Shown here in pieces: positions 46,001 through 58,552 of a stretch of DNA of 64,000 nucleotides. The stretch spans positions 2,418,001-2,482,000 of the forward strand of contig RCSZ01000003.1 of the NCBI GenBank assembly GCA_014898425.1, read 5' to 3'. Position 1 is the first letter of the stretch; every line of letters starts with the position of its first letter. The stretch comes from Botryotinia globosa (lineage: Eukaryota > Ascomycota > Leotiomycetes > Helotiales > Sclerotiniaceae). The notes beneath the pieces are model-generated. The model searched no databases. It was not told where the DNA came from and saw only the letters and a program-made list of their open reading frames with translations. The translations under genes and the position numbers were made by a program.

Positions 46001-49000
46001 TATATTTCCTTTTTTCTTATTATTAAAATCTGTTTTAAATCTTGATATTAGTAGATTTATAATTAGATCTAATATTATATCTTTTTATAATCTATTTGAA
46101 ATAAATATTGGAATTAGTTTTTTAGTAATTATTATATATAATGATTTATTGTATTAATAAGCTAGATATAAGTATATATAATTTTTAATATTTGTATTTA
46201 TTCCTTGCTAATATAATGTTTTTTTTATTATTCTAATTATTTTGTTTTTATTAAAATATTCTACAATTAAGGAATTATGGAATTCCCTTATTAAATTTTT
46301 TTATAATATTTTATTTATTAAAATAAATAATTTTATCTCATTATAATATTACAATTCTTTTTTTAAATTGAATTGAATTTTTATTAGATTGAGATATAAT
46401 TACTAACAATATCGAATTAAATCAATAAAATTTAATTATTACTCTAAACTTTCCTAAATATTATTTAAGCTTTCCTTTGATATTTCTCTAATTTAAAATA
46501 TAGCAAGGATTTTAACTTTTTTTATATCAATACAATTCTCATCTATTTCTTACAATTTTTTAAATATATATAATATATCTTCCTTGATTTCTTTTTTTAT
46601 AATATCTTCAATTAAATACAATATATCAAATTAATTATCTAATAATAGTAATAAATCTATAATTTGTTCTTGTAATTTCAGAAAAGGTATTAGTTCTATT
46701 ACTTTATATTAATAATCTATTCTTTTTGAGAGACTATCAATAAGGTTTCTTTTCCTCAATCTATATATAATAATATAATTGATTGTTGATAATATTATTG
46801 TCTATTTAGTTTATCTTCTTATAAGGATTCTAAAGGTTATAAAATACTTTAAATTATTATAATCGGAATAAATAATTATTTAATATTAAACTCCTTTTAG
46901 AAAATAATATTAATATTTGATAAATTCTATTATTACAAATAATTTTTGATTAAATATTATATAATTCATTTTTATTAATATTAACTTTCAAAAATAAAAT
47001 ATAATTAAATATTTGTATATATTTTTTTAAATTTGTAATAATATTTTGTATAATACTTTGATAGATGTATTTGTTTTTAAAAAATAGATTAATATTATAA
47101 TAAAATAGTACAGTAATAGGGCCTTAGTGAAAACAGTTTTGAATATAATAAAAACTTTTTTATAATCTTTAATCTATTCGAACTTTTTTCTTTTTTTTGT
47201 ATTGTTTGTTATTAGTAATATAATATTGTTATAATTGAATATAAATCGCTTATAAAAATTATAAAACTCTAGAAATAATAGTATTTCCTATATTGACTTT
47301 AATATTAATTATTTTGTAATTAAATTAATTCTAATTTAATCTATAGCGATTTTTTTATTTAAAATAATATAATCTAAAAATTCTATTTCTTTTATATTAA
47401 ATTGATATTTTTCGAATTTATAGAATAATCTTTATTCCAATAGTTTTTCCAAAATTTGTTTTATATAAGATTTGTAATTTTCTTTATTTTTCAAATAAAT
47501 TAAAATATTATTCAAATATATAATAATCAATTTATTAATAAATTCTTATAGATATTGATTGATATATATTTGAAAAATGATTAGAATATTATATAAATTG
47601 AATAATAATATTAAATATTCAAATAATTTAAAATATATATAAAAGGCCATTTTCTATTTATCATTTAAATAAATTCTTATTAAATTATAGATTTTATATA
47701 AATCAAGTTTTATAAATATTTTTGTCTTTCTAAAGCAATTTAGTATTTTCAAAATAAATAAAATAGAATATTGATTTAATATTATATTATTATTTATATT
47801 TTTAAAATCTATATATAAATATAATTTCTTAATATCCTTTTTATATACAAATAAAAACAATATTTTTATTTCTGATTTTGATAATCTTATAAATTCTAAT
47901 ACAAATATCTTTATAATATACTTTCTAAATATTTCAAATTTATACTTGAATAGATTATATAACAATTCAAATTTTAATTAATAATCTTCTTAGAAAACAA
48001 TTTTATAATTAATTTTGGATTTATAAAATAATAATTTTTCTGTTTTTTTTTTTAAATAATAAAAAGTATTTTGAATATATATCTAGGATTTTTCTAAATA
48101 TTTTCTGGATAATTATATAATCTATCCTACTATTATTTATAAATACTAGAAATAATAGTACTATTATAATTATATTCTCTTTTAATATAATCTTTACTTT
48201 TTTAACTATATTATATATAAAATTCAAAAAATCAAATATATCTAATATAACCTATAATTCTAAATTATTATTATTAAATATTTTATTTAACCTCTAATCT
48301 ATTTTCAAATTATATTATTGAAATTATAAAAATCTGAGTATAATATTATCTATTTTTAATAATATAACTCTAAATTTTAATAATACATTGCCTTTAATTA
48401 ATAAATATTTGAAATTGATTTTCTTATAAACTAAAATAAATATTAATTTTAAAATGTTTTTGTTTATATTTCTAATTAATGAATAATATATATTTAATTT
48501 TTTATATTAAATTTATTTTACTATTTCTAAAAAAATAAAATTCATTATTACAATAAAATCGATGATTATTATGAATAATATTTTATTTTTATTTTTATTC
48601 AAATAAATAATAATTATTATTTAAAGAAGATTTTCTATATTTAACAATTAAAAAAAATCTATAATATCCTTATAATTATAATATTAATATAATTGATTCT
48701 TTATTCCTATTAATAATTCTATATTATATAATCCTAATACTACTAATTATTATAATTCTCTTTCTTATATTAAGATTAATATTAATAATATCTTTTCAAT
48801 TCAATTTGAATATATTGATTATATAATATTGGATATTTAATATTAAATTATTATTTTTTATATTAGATTTGATAATTAATAATTATATAAATTTTTATCC
48901 TTTTTTATAATAACAATTAAAGATTTTTCTAAATTTCTTTTTAATTCATTATAACTTTTTTTAAAATAATTACCTCTCTTTTATTTCAATATTTTTATTA

Positions 49001-50764
49001 TTAAAAAAGACTATCGTTTTTCAATTATTTATTTTCTTTTTTATTAATTAATTGATTTTTACAATTATTAATTTAATAATTTACTTTTTTATATTTGAGA
49101 TATATTTTGTTTTTTTTATATTTCTTTCTTTATTTCATTAAGATTTCGGAGAATCTTATCTCTTTTCTCTTTTTTTTATACAAATTGTTATTAAATCTAA
49201 TTGAATTGAAAATATTATATTATATATCCTTATTTGATTTTCTTTTTTTTTCAAATCTTATTTACTTATTATTAATTAAAAACAATTGCTTTTGTATGTA
49301 TAGGAAATTCTTTGTGTTTTATACTATTGTTTTCAATTCTTTAAATATTATAAATAGTATTTTATTATAATCTATATAGATATATAAGAAAATAGATTTA
49401 ATTAATTTTATAAAATAATATATAATTATTATTTGATTCTTATATACTTATAAAATATTTTAAAGAATTGATTTGAAATAATTATTGAAGTTTTATATCA
49501 TTTGTTTTTTGAATATAATAACTTTTGCTATTCAGAGATTGATTTTTAGATTTATATTGGTGGAATTATATTAATTAAATAATTAATTCTTTAAAAGATT
49601 CTAATTCTCGAATTTTATAATAATTGAGGGATTATTATATAATTATATTAATATAATTCGCTTTTTAATATCTTTATCAATATAATTTTTTGTTAGTATT
49701 ATTTATTATATAATATCAGAGATACCTTCTAATATAAAATAGTCTTTTAATTTTATGATTTATAATCTAATATTAATCTTCCCTTTTTCAAAAAATAAAG
49801 ATGCTTTGGTTTTAGGTTTATTTTAGAAGGATTTTATAAATAATATAAATGGAATACTGGTGTTAATAATAATTGATGTATTTCGAATATTTGATAATAA
49901 TAATCTATTTAATCTAATATTTATAGAGATTCTTTTATTTATAAAGAATTATAGATTATTAGATTTTATAATATTATTAATCGAAATACTATATATAAAT
50001 ATTATTAATTAATATTTCATTATTATTATTTTAATTTCTCTTTCTTTATCCTTTTCAATCTATATCTTTAATTATCTTTTTTATTAGGCTATAATCTTTT
50101 ATAATTCTTTCGATATATTTGAATAAGATAAGAAATTCTTTTATCTTATAGCGATTTGATTATTTATATCTTTTTATAAATTAATTTGATAATAATAATT
50201 AGTAGTAATTAATAAATAAGAATATATTAAAATAAAGATTTCAGATTCACTTATTTCAAATAATAAGAAATTTTTAATTTGATTTTTTTCTTTAAGAATT
50301 CATATTAATTCTTTCCTCAAATTAAATTCGAAGATTCGAATAATTCATTCTTTAAAAACTTATACTAATTATTTCCTCAGATCGAATTCAAAGATTTGAA
50401 TAATTTATTCCTTCCTCATTTTGATTTATATTTATTTCTAATTATTTTCCTTATTTAATAATTCCTTCCATATATACTTTTTCGATTATTATTTGTTTTG
50501 ATTAAAAAGTTTTATTTTATTTGAAAAATAATAAATTGAATAATGTTTTTAGTTTTATTAACCCTTATAATCTCATATTCCTGGTAGTCATTTTTGTTAG
50601 TTTAATTTATTATATAAAATCTATAAAATCTATAAGTAATTTAGGGTTTATTTAAATAATATTATAAATTATTATAATTTTTCTTTGAGAATGATTTCGA
50701 TCTATTTTATATATATTCTGTATACAAACAACTCCTATCTAATTCAAAGATAGATTAATAACTC
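43034..50764 (-). pseudogene. Decayed internal region of Gypsy-A (gag-pol remnants)
   Basis: About 7.7 kb of extreme AT content with no intact gene. On the minus strand the order should be gag at the high-coordinate end and RT, RNase H and integrase at lower coordinates. Only the RT segment (47,654-47,965) is readable. A weaker open stretch at 48,227-48,021 just upstream may be the protease-RT spacer. The rest is frame-broken. Confidence 0.6.
47654..47965 (-). pseudogene. Gypsy-A reverse-transcriptase fragment
   Basis: 103 open codons with the N-terminal half of a Ty3/Gypsy RT: EFIRLSKSEIKILFLFVYKK matches the usual GFIRPSKSP..PVLFVKK block, YIDFKNINN matches the C-V-DYR-LN block, and KTKIFIKLDLYKIYNLIRI matches the F-KLDL-.AY-.IRI block. 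Key small residues are replaced by Ile, Lys and Asn, the substitutions expected from heavy C-to-T/G-to-A change. The frame ends just before the region of the YxDD motif. Confidence 0.85.
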
Positions 50765-50925
50765 TATAAGAACTATAAACTAAAAAGGAATTGTTTTAAT
50801 AATTTAGTTATTAATAAAAATCTAAAAGGAAGTTAGAAGCAAGGCTTCCAATTTATACTTGAAAGGACTAGCTAAAATGGCTAGTATAGCCGGTCACGTG
50901 CAGAGAGGGTCTGTGCGCCCTTACA
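50765..50925 (-). repeat. Gypsy-A 5' LTR (161 bp)
   Basis: The inner edge is AT-converted (TATAAGAACTATAAACTAA); the outer edge keeps G/C (GGCTAGTATAGCCGGTCACG and on to CCCTTACA). Confidence 0.85.
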
Positions 50926-51436
50926 ATCATCATTATCATTATCATTATCATTATCATCATTATCATCATTATTATTATTATAATATATAAACTAATATAT
51001 AAACGAATAATATATAAACTAATAATATAAACTAAATAAACAACCCCAACGATTCTTAAAAAAAAAAAATCTCTAAATGATTATATAAAGAAAATTCAAA
51101 AAGAATTACAATTATTAATTCAATATAATAAATCTATAAATTTCTATATATATAATAATATAATTCTAAAAATATTTTTATTTGAAAGATTTTATTATTT
51201 ATTAATAGTTATTAATAATTTATTTTATTTTTATTAGAATAGGGATTATATAATTGTATTAATGATTATATTAATGTTTTGATATTATAATATAGATATA
51301 TTATAGCTTTAGTTTTTAGAACCTTAAGTAATATTATAATAGTGTAATCATAGTATTATATTATCTTTATTATCCTTATAATAATATTAACAAACTTTTA
51401 TTTTAAAAATATAATTTGAGAAATGTATAGATATTA
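50926..51436. other. AT-rich spacer with ATC/ATT microsatellite
   Basis: Begins with an imperfect ATC/ATT array (to about 50,983), continuing the microsatellite on the other side of Gypsy-A. The remainder is AT-rich with no gene or recognisable element. Confidence 0.6.
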
Positions 51437-51643
51437 TCCCCTAGACTATTACTTTATGACGCTGAATGTAGTCTATGTATAGTAGTAATTATTAATAATA
51501 ATATTCTATTATAGATGAGATTTATTTATATTTATATCGATTTACATGAATTAAGATTAAGATTTATTGGAAGTATATAAAAAATAAAGATAGATATGAT
51601 TTTATATATTTTATATTCCTAAAAAGATTTTTAAAAATTTATA

Positions 51644-52156
51644 TAAGAGTTTAGGCCTCGGCTTATCGCACACCACTCTATTTCGTGACAAAATCCCTGC
51701 AAAAATGTCGTTTTCCTATATAAATTAATTATTTTTATAATTCTTTAATGAATGAAAGATATAATTTGAAAATTAGTTATTTAAATAATATCTATAATTA
51801 GTTTCTAAAAAAATGAATGAAATATTTTTAAGAATTTTTTGGATAAAATTATAAGTATTTAAAGTTGGAAATCTTTAAATTTTTTAACATGTAATGTTTT
51901 TCCCATATAAAAAAATCGATTTTTTTGAAAATTTCAGGAATTCCAACTTTAAATATCTACAATCTTATCAAAAAAATTATTAAAAATAATTCACTCATTT
52001 TTTTTATATAATTTCACTAATTATTTATTATCAGAATAAATTTTACAAATCTAATTTGAAGATTGATTGAAATAATATATAATTCAAAAGTTGAAGAAAT
52101 GAGGCTTTTTGATGTGTTTTCACTTAGTGTGCGATAAGCCGGGGCCTAAACTCTTA
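51644..52156. mobile_element. ~513-bp TIR element (MITE), copy 2
   Basis: The left end TAAGAGTTTAGGCCTCGGCT and the inverted right end TAAGAGTTTAGGCCCCGGCT match over about 30 bp (to ATCGCACAC). The outer ~60 bases at each end keep G/C and the middle is nearly pure A/T. No coding capacity. Confidence 0.85.
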
Positions 52157-52390
52157 CAATATTGTAAGAGTTGAGGCCTCGGCTTATCGCATACTACTCA
52201 TTTTTCGATCTAATTCTTTAAAATTTAATAATAAATCAATCATATAATATAATCTTATAAAAATTGAACATTATATTAATAAATATTAGTTAATTCCTAT
52301 ATTTTAATTATATTTTCAATCATATAAGTTAATCTCTCAATATATAGCTTGAAATCTAAGAAATTTACCCTATCTCAAAAAGCTTATAAT

Positions 52391-52657
52391 TGTCACGGTG
52401 TGAGACCACGTGACATATTAGCCCCCTCGAAGGGGATCGAAATGGGCGCTTATACTGAAGTATAAGTAAACTAGAGTTTGATTAAATTAGTTCGCTTAGA
52501 AAAACTCTGTATATCTTTAATTTGTAAGATTCTATATTATAGTTTTTCGAATTATATTTTAATCTTTAATTCTAAATTTATTATTTGAATTAATATAATT
52601 TTGTTATATTGAAACAAAGTTATTAAATCTTTGTTTCTATCTGCTTATTTTGTGATA
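52391..52657 (+). repeat. Gypsy-B 5' LTR (267 bp)
   Basis: The outer start keeps G/C (TGTCACGGTGTGAGACCACG and CCCCCTCGAAGGGGATCG). The inner end is AT-converted (CTATCTGCTTATTTTGTGAT). Confidence 0.92.
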
Positions 52658-55347
52658 TTATATAGCTTCTATTTTACCCAATAAATATTGTTTTTATAAT
52701 ATTCTTTTTATATTTATTTAATCAATTGAAAAATATCTCGAAATTTGGTATTTTTATATCTAAAAACCTCTAAATATAATATCAATATTTTTAATTAATA
52801 TTTATATATTATATCGAATTGTAAAAAATTAATAGATTATTTGAACAAAAACTTTTTGAAATATTAATTAAAAAATATATTCAAATTATATTATAAAAAT
52901 AAATTATTATACAAAATAATCACTTATTCAATCATTTTGTTGAATTTATATCTATTGCTTTTATTTATACTAAAACTATATCCCCCAAGATTTTTATCGA
53001 ATTTATAAATATATTTATTTTATTGAATTTGCTTTTTATTAAAACTCAATTGAACAAAAAACTTTTCGATCTTACCCCATTTAATAATATTAAATTTAAT
53101 TTCAATTATTTTATAAATTAAATTCAAAACAAAATGTATATTAATTCTAATTGTTTTAATATTATTTATATCTATCTATTTTATATTATTAGAAAACTTA
53201 TTAGAATTATTGTCTTATAAATCTATTTATATAATATAAAAGAAGAATTTATTTGTTTAAAGAATTATATAATTTATTAAATATTCTAAAATAAGTTTAT
53301 AAAAATGTAAACAAAACTATTGAAATCTAAAAGCAATTGATATCTCTATAATAAAGAAATTAATTCTTTTATATCTTTTATATCAAATTCTAATAGTTAA
53401 TATTAAAAATAAATATAATTAATAATAATATAATCTTAATTGTTTTATTAAAATAATATTTATTCAATAAATTAGCAAATTAAATTATTATTATCAAACT
53501 ATCAATACATAATATCAATGCTTATATTGCTTTTTATTAAAAACTAAAAAATTGCTATAGATATTTAAAATATAATTGTTTAATAACTATCTTATTTCAA
53601 TCTACTCAAGTTTTTATATTCGTTTCGATTTTTATTAATAAAATTGCTTTTTTGCTTATTTCTATTAAAAATTTAATAAATTTTAACTTTCAATATTAAA
53701 ATATTAACAATAATTTATTATAAAAAAAGTATAGCGAATATTATTATTACAATTTCATCAAATATCTAATTTATAATTATTTTCGATTAAATATCTATTC
53801 TATTCAATTCCAAATTATTATTATTATAGCTAATTCTACCAAAAATAGTTTATATTAAATAATCCTTTGAAAGATTAGGGTTTTATATATTCTCTATTTT
53901 GCTCCCTTTTTTATTTTCCAATTAATTTAATTGATTTGGGAAATGAAATATGTTTAATCTAAACTACAATTAGAATAATCTTTTGTATATCCTTTGTCTA
54001 TCTATTACTATTATTTATAATCTTTCTTTAAAAAATAAATTAAATAATTATATAAATCTTATGATTTTATTTATTATTTTATTTTTGAAGAAAGATATTC
54101 TTTCAATATATATTATAATTAATAGTGAGTATAAAAGAATAACCTTTATATATCGAAATTGAGTATTTTCTTAGAAAATATTAGTATATCAATTGTTTAT
54201 TATTTTTGAAATTATAGGATTTAATGAAAACATTCTGCTTAATAATCGAATTATTTTTATATTTATATAGGATTTAGAATCAATAATTATATCAAAAAGA
54301 AAATCATTTTATATATAATTGAACTAATTTATTATCTTGTAATATTAGAAATAATTTGATTTAAAAAGTATAATTCTTATATTAATTTTATAACAAACTT
54401 ATTTCAATTTGATAGTTTGTTTTGCTATAAATTCTATAATATTTTGTTCTATTTGTTTTATATAAAAGTTTTGTTTAATATTTTTTTAAAAATCTAATCT
54501 ATATATCTACTAATTTGCCCTAAAGAATTAGAAAACCAAAATATAATTATAATTTCTTTAAAAGCTTGTTTAATTTATACTTATTAAAAATATAAAATAT
54601 TCTAGATATCAATAAAACAAATCGATAATATTTTAAATAAAAAGAAAAAAGAATTTAATTCTTAAGATTTGTTATTTGAATTTCGAAATTGAAAGGATAT
54701 CTTTTTCTTAAAGAATATAAAAATATTATCTCCTTATCGATTATATAATTATAAGATTTGTTTTAAGAAAAAGATTATTTTATTTTTTAATATTTTATAT
54801 ATTATATTTTGTTTCGAATTAAAAGTTTTGAAAGAATGATTAGAAAAGAATTTTAGAAAAGGATTTATTTAATTAAGTTTTTTCTTTATTATATTATTCA
54901 TTTTATTTGTTAAAAAGGTTAATGGAGATCTTTGGTTTTATATAAATTATTATATTTTGAATAATCTATTTGTTAAAAATTGATATCTTTTATTATTGAT
55001 AAAAGAATCTTTAAATAATCTGAAAAAAATAAAATATTTTAATAAAATTGATATTATTTTTATTTTTAATAATATACAAATAAAAAAAGAATAAGAATAT
55101 CTAACTATATTCTATATTTGATTTGGCCTATTCGAATCCCTAATTATATTATTCGAGCTGATAGGGATATTTATAATTTTTCAAAGATTTATTAATGATT
55201 TTTTATAAAAATATTTAAATATTTTCTATATTGCTTATTTAAATAATATTTTAATATATAATTAAACCTGAAAGGAATATATTCGTTATATATAAAAGAT
55301 TCTATAAATATTGAGAGAAACTGGTTTATTTATTAAATTCAAGAAAT
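52658..55347 (+). pseudogene. Gypsy-B gag-protease-RT remnants (left part)
   Basis: AT-rich with no intact frame. Near the end (about 55,170-55,347) the frame ending at the insertion reads YIAYLNNIL then a block like KEYIRYI-KIL-ILRETGLFIKFKK. This corresponds to the Y-DDIL catalytic region and the following helix of Gypsy RT. The two Asp of the active site read as Asn (G-to-A change). Confidence 0.7.
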
Positions 55348-58300
55348 TGTCAAGGTCACAAGGTTATAAGTCACGTGAGACTACGTAGTGGGAGACCTTC
55401 AAGCCCATTTCGTATCACGGACTCCTTTGTTTCAGAATATTCTACGAAGGTCGCGGTCATTTTGGAAGAGATTATAGGCATTTTACAGGGTTCAAGCCTG
55501 AAATTCCATTTTTATTGATATATGGTTTTGATCTATTAAAATATAGTGGTTTATAGAGTATTTATAAGTTTATAGACCTATAAAAGCATAATAAGCTAGC
55601 AGTTATATATATATATAAAGTTTATAAAAAGTTATTACTAAAATAAGGAATTTTGAGGGCATTTCGAAGAATAAATAAAAACATAAAACTTTGTTATATA
55701 AGAAGGATTAATTCTATTGATATATTATACCAGGGGCCTGCGAGCCCCCGGACCCCTTGCTTTTTGAGAAAGTATTATATAATTATATTTATTATTATAA
55801 AAATCTAAAAAAGAAATTTTATTGAAAGCTTGTAGGCGAAATCGATTTATTTTATTATATTACTTTTTCTTATTTTTTTTCTTTTTTTTTTTTTTTTTTT
55901 TTTTTTTGGTTTTACTTTTTTTTTTACTTTTTTTTTTTTAATAAATAATTTCATTTCAAATCATTAATTATATTATTAAACTATAAAAACTATAATATTA
56001 AAATAATTTTTATTAATTTTAAACTCACTATATTCAATATAATCCTTTTTCCATTGATTATATAAGCTTTAACTATATCTATACTAATTAAACTTCAACC
56101 CTTTAAAAAACCTTTAGTTTTGAAACTAATAATATAAAAAATATATTATTTGAAAACCCTTAGCTTTTTATATATAGTTACCACTTTTCTTTTTTTTCAT
56201 TCAATTTATATTAGCTTAAATAAACTAATTTAAATAATTTTGTTGAAAAAGTCTAGAATTTTATATTACAAAATTTATATTACTTTAATTTCAATTTTTT
56301 ATAAAACCCTTAGATTTAAAGTTAACAATATAAAAAATATATTATTTGAAAGCTCTTAATTTCTTCTATATAATTATTACTTTTGTTTTCTTTTTATTCA
56401 ACTAATTTAAAGAATTTTGTTGAAAACCCTTAAAAATCTACATTTCTATACTATAATTACAATACCAAGAAAGTCGAGCCAATCAAATCGTTTGAATTTA
56501 ATCAATCAGATTGCTTGAATTGGATCTCACTAAACAAGATTCTCTTTTTTTGTATCTATATACACCTTTAGCTTTCGCGGGCGATAAGAATATTAAGGAG
56601 GTAAACCTCCAATAAAAAAGTATATCTAAATTATATTATATCATATTATTCGAATAATAATATTGATATCTCTAATTCAAGCTTTTTTATATTTTATTTC
56701 TTTTTAGAATTTGAGGTTTTTATTAAAGCTTTTAATAAATCTTTACTTTCTATAAACTCTTTAAATCCTTCTTTTTTTATTATTCAATTTATATGTTTAC
56801 AATATATATCTATTTTACTCCTCTCGAAAGCTCCCCTTCCCTCTCCTCCTCCGAAAGAATCTTTTTATATAAATATTGATATTAGACTTCAATTTCTTAC
56901 TCTCTTTAAGGCTGAAATCCTTTTATCTAATATCATCGAAATTACAAAGATCTTTTGCTTTCAAATTTATAAAATTCGTTAATTAATTGTAGAAAGGGGT
57001 TATATAAAGAAACAAAATAAAAGATTAAAATTTGAATATATTGAATAAAAGAAATGCACTTAGAATTCTAAAAAGAAGAAAGTAATTAAAGAGATAGAGA
57101 ATACTATTAAATAAATTGTTATTCAAAATTCGATTATACAGTAATACTTCTATATTATCATTACTAATAAGATTAATAAGCTTTTGAATCTTATCAAAAC
57201 TAATAAAATTTACATTTTAAATATATATAAATATTTAAAAAATAAGGGTTATTATCAAATTAAATTTATTATTAAATCTGAATTAAAGAAATCTAATAAA
57301 GAATAATAATATAAATAGATTTGAAAATATTGAAATTGAATTTTAGAAAATTGGAAAAAGATTATATTTATAAATAAAACTAATATATAATTAATTTCAA
57401 TAAAAAACAAAGTGAGGATATAAAGAAAACCTTTAAAAGCTTATTATCATTATATTATTAAAAGGAGATATAAAGAAAGAAAAGAGTTTATATTTTGGAA
57501 TACATTTTCATATAATAAAAAGAGTTTTTATTATATATAAAAAGAGGAATTTAAAAAGGATAAAACAATTAGTAATATCAATCTAAAAACTAGAAATACT
57601 GTAAGATATAATATTAATAAAGAAATATAGAAATTGAAAACGGATATGGAAAGAGTTGGATTATATAATTGCTTTGATTAAAAGTTTAAATAAAAGTATA
57701 TAAAAACTATAAAAGTATATATCCGTAAACCTAATATTAGAAATATCGATTAATATCAATATTAATAAATCATTTTAAAACCTCTGTTTTTGCCATTCAC
57801 AAAAGAATATTAAAAAAAAATATTCTAATATTATAATTATAAAAAATAATATATTCACACATTCTTCCCATTATCAAAAAGAGATATACAAACTCTTTGA
57901 GATTCTTAAATTACTATAACCAGAGAACTCTTCTGATTTTAATATTATTGAATTTATATAATAATAAATGAAAATAGAAATTATTAAAAAAGAGATAGCA
58001 ATATCAAAAAAAAAACTAAAAAAGCGATGGATATAATACTAATAAGATATACTTTAAAATTATATTCAAAAATGAATTAAAAGAATCTCTAAGTATATAC
58101 AAAAAATTATTAGATTAAAAAAAGAAAATAAATATTCAGAAGGATATTTAAAAGATATAATGAAAACAAAAATATAATAAAATAGTAATATAGTTTTATA
58201 AAAAAAGAAAGTTTTATATCTTCAATATTAATAATAATAATAAGTGATTTAGGGATAGGTATTATATTTAAACCATTAATTTCCCTTGTTTCATTCTATT

Positions 58301-58547
58301 TAGTGGATAATACAGGGCATTATTCTGTAAAATGCCTATAATCTCTTCCAAAATGACCGCGATCTCCGTACGAACCTCTTTCTTTTCCGAGATATTCTGA
58401 AGATTTAATCTCTAGCCTCAGGCCTTTGTATCGAAGTCAACCCGCTTGTTATAAATTGTATACTTTTAATAGTTTTAAAGAAATAATAAAAAGTCTTTTA
58501 TTCAAAATATATTTAAAGTTAATTCATTGTTATTATCTACTCTAATA
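55348..58547. mobile_element. 3,200-bp insertion of unknown class within Gypsy-B RT, TSD GAAAT
   Basis: Flanked by a 5-bp repeat GAAAT (55,343-55,347 and 58,548-58,552). Removing it with one GAAAT joins the Gypsy RT frame seamlessly (FKK then YKFLKSKIKF, the KCEF-type motif). It starts TGTCAAGGTCACAAGG and ends CTACTCTAATA. About 100 bp from its left end and about 185 bp from its right end is a perfect 38-bp inverted repeat (55,451-55,488 and 58,325-58,362). It also carries the second hairpin-ended unit. No transposase or RT was recognised inside. TG at the start and a 5-bp duplication suggest an LTR-type or other integrase-driven element, but direct LTRs were not found. Confidence 0.7.
55729..56613 (+). 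mobile_element. Hairpin-ended repeat unit, copy 2 (885 bp)
   Basis: The same unit as at 36,038-36,875, with the same orientation and ends (ACCAGGGGCCTGCGAGCCCC and AAGGAGGTAAACCTCCAAT). Longer T tracts near 55,870-55,940 account for some of the extra length. Most base differences are C to T or G to A, and this copy is slightly more decayed (GCTTGTAGGCGAAATCG against GCTTGCAGGCGAAGTCG). Confidence 0.75.
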
Positions 58548-58552
58548 GAAAT

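Noticed and set aside
49095..49370. 91-codon Phe/Leu-rich plus-strand frame resembling a membrane protein
   Set aside because: It is on the antisense strand of the decayed Gypsy-A interior, and the composition (TTT, TTA) explains the hydrophobicity.
55481..55500. B-box-like GGGTTCAAGCC suggesting a tRNA-derived SINE
   Set aside because: No A box at the right distance and no tRNA-like fold; a chance match is more likely.
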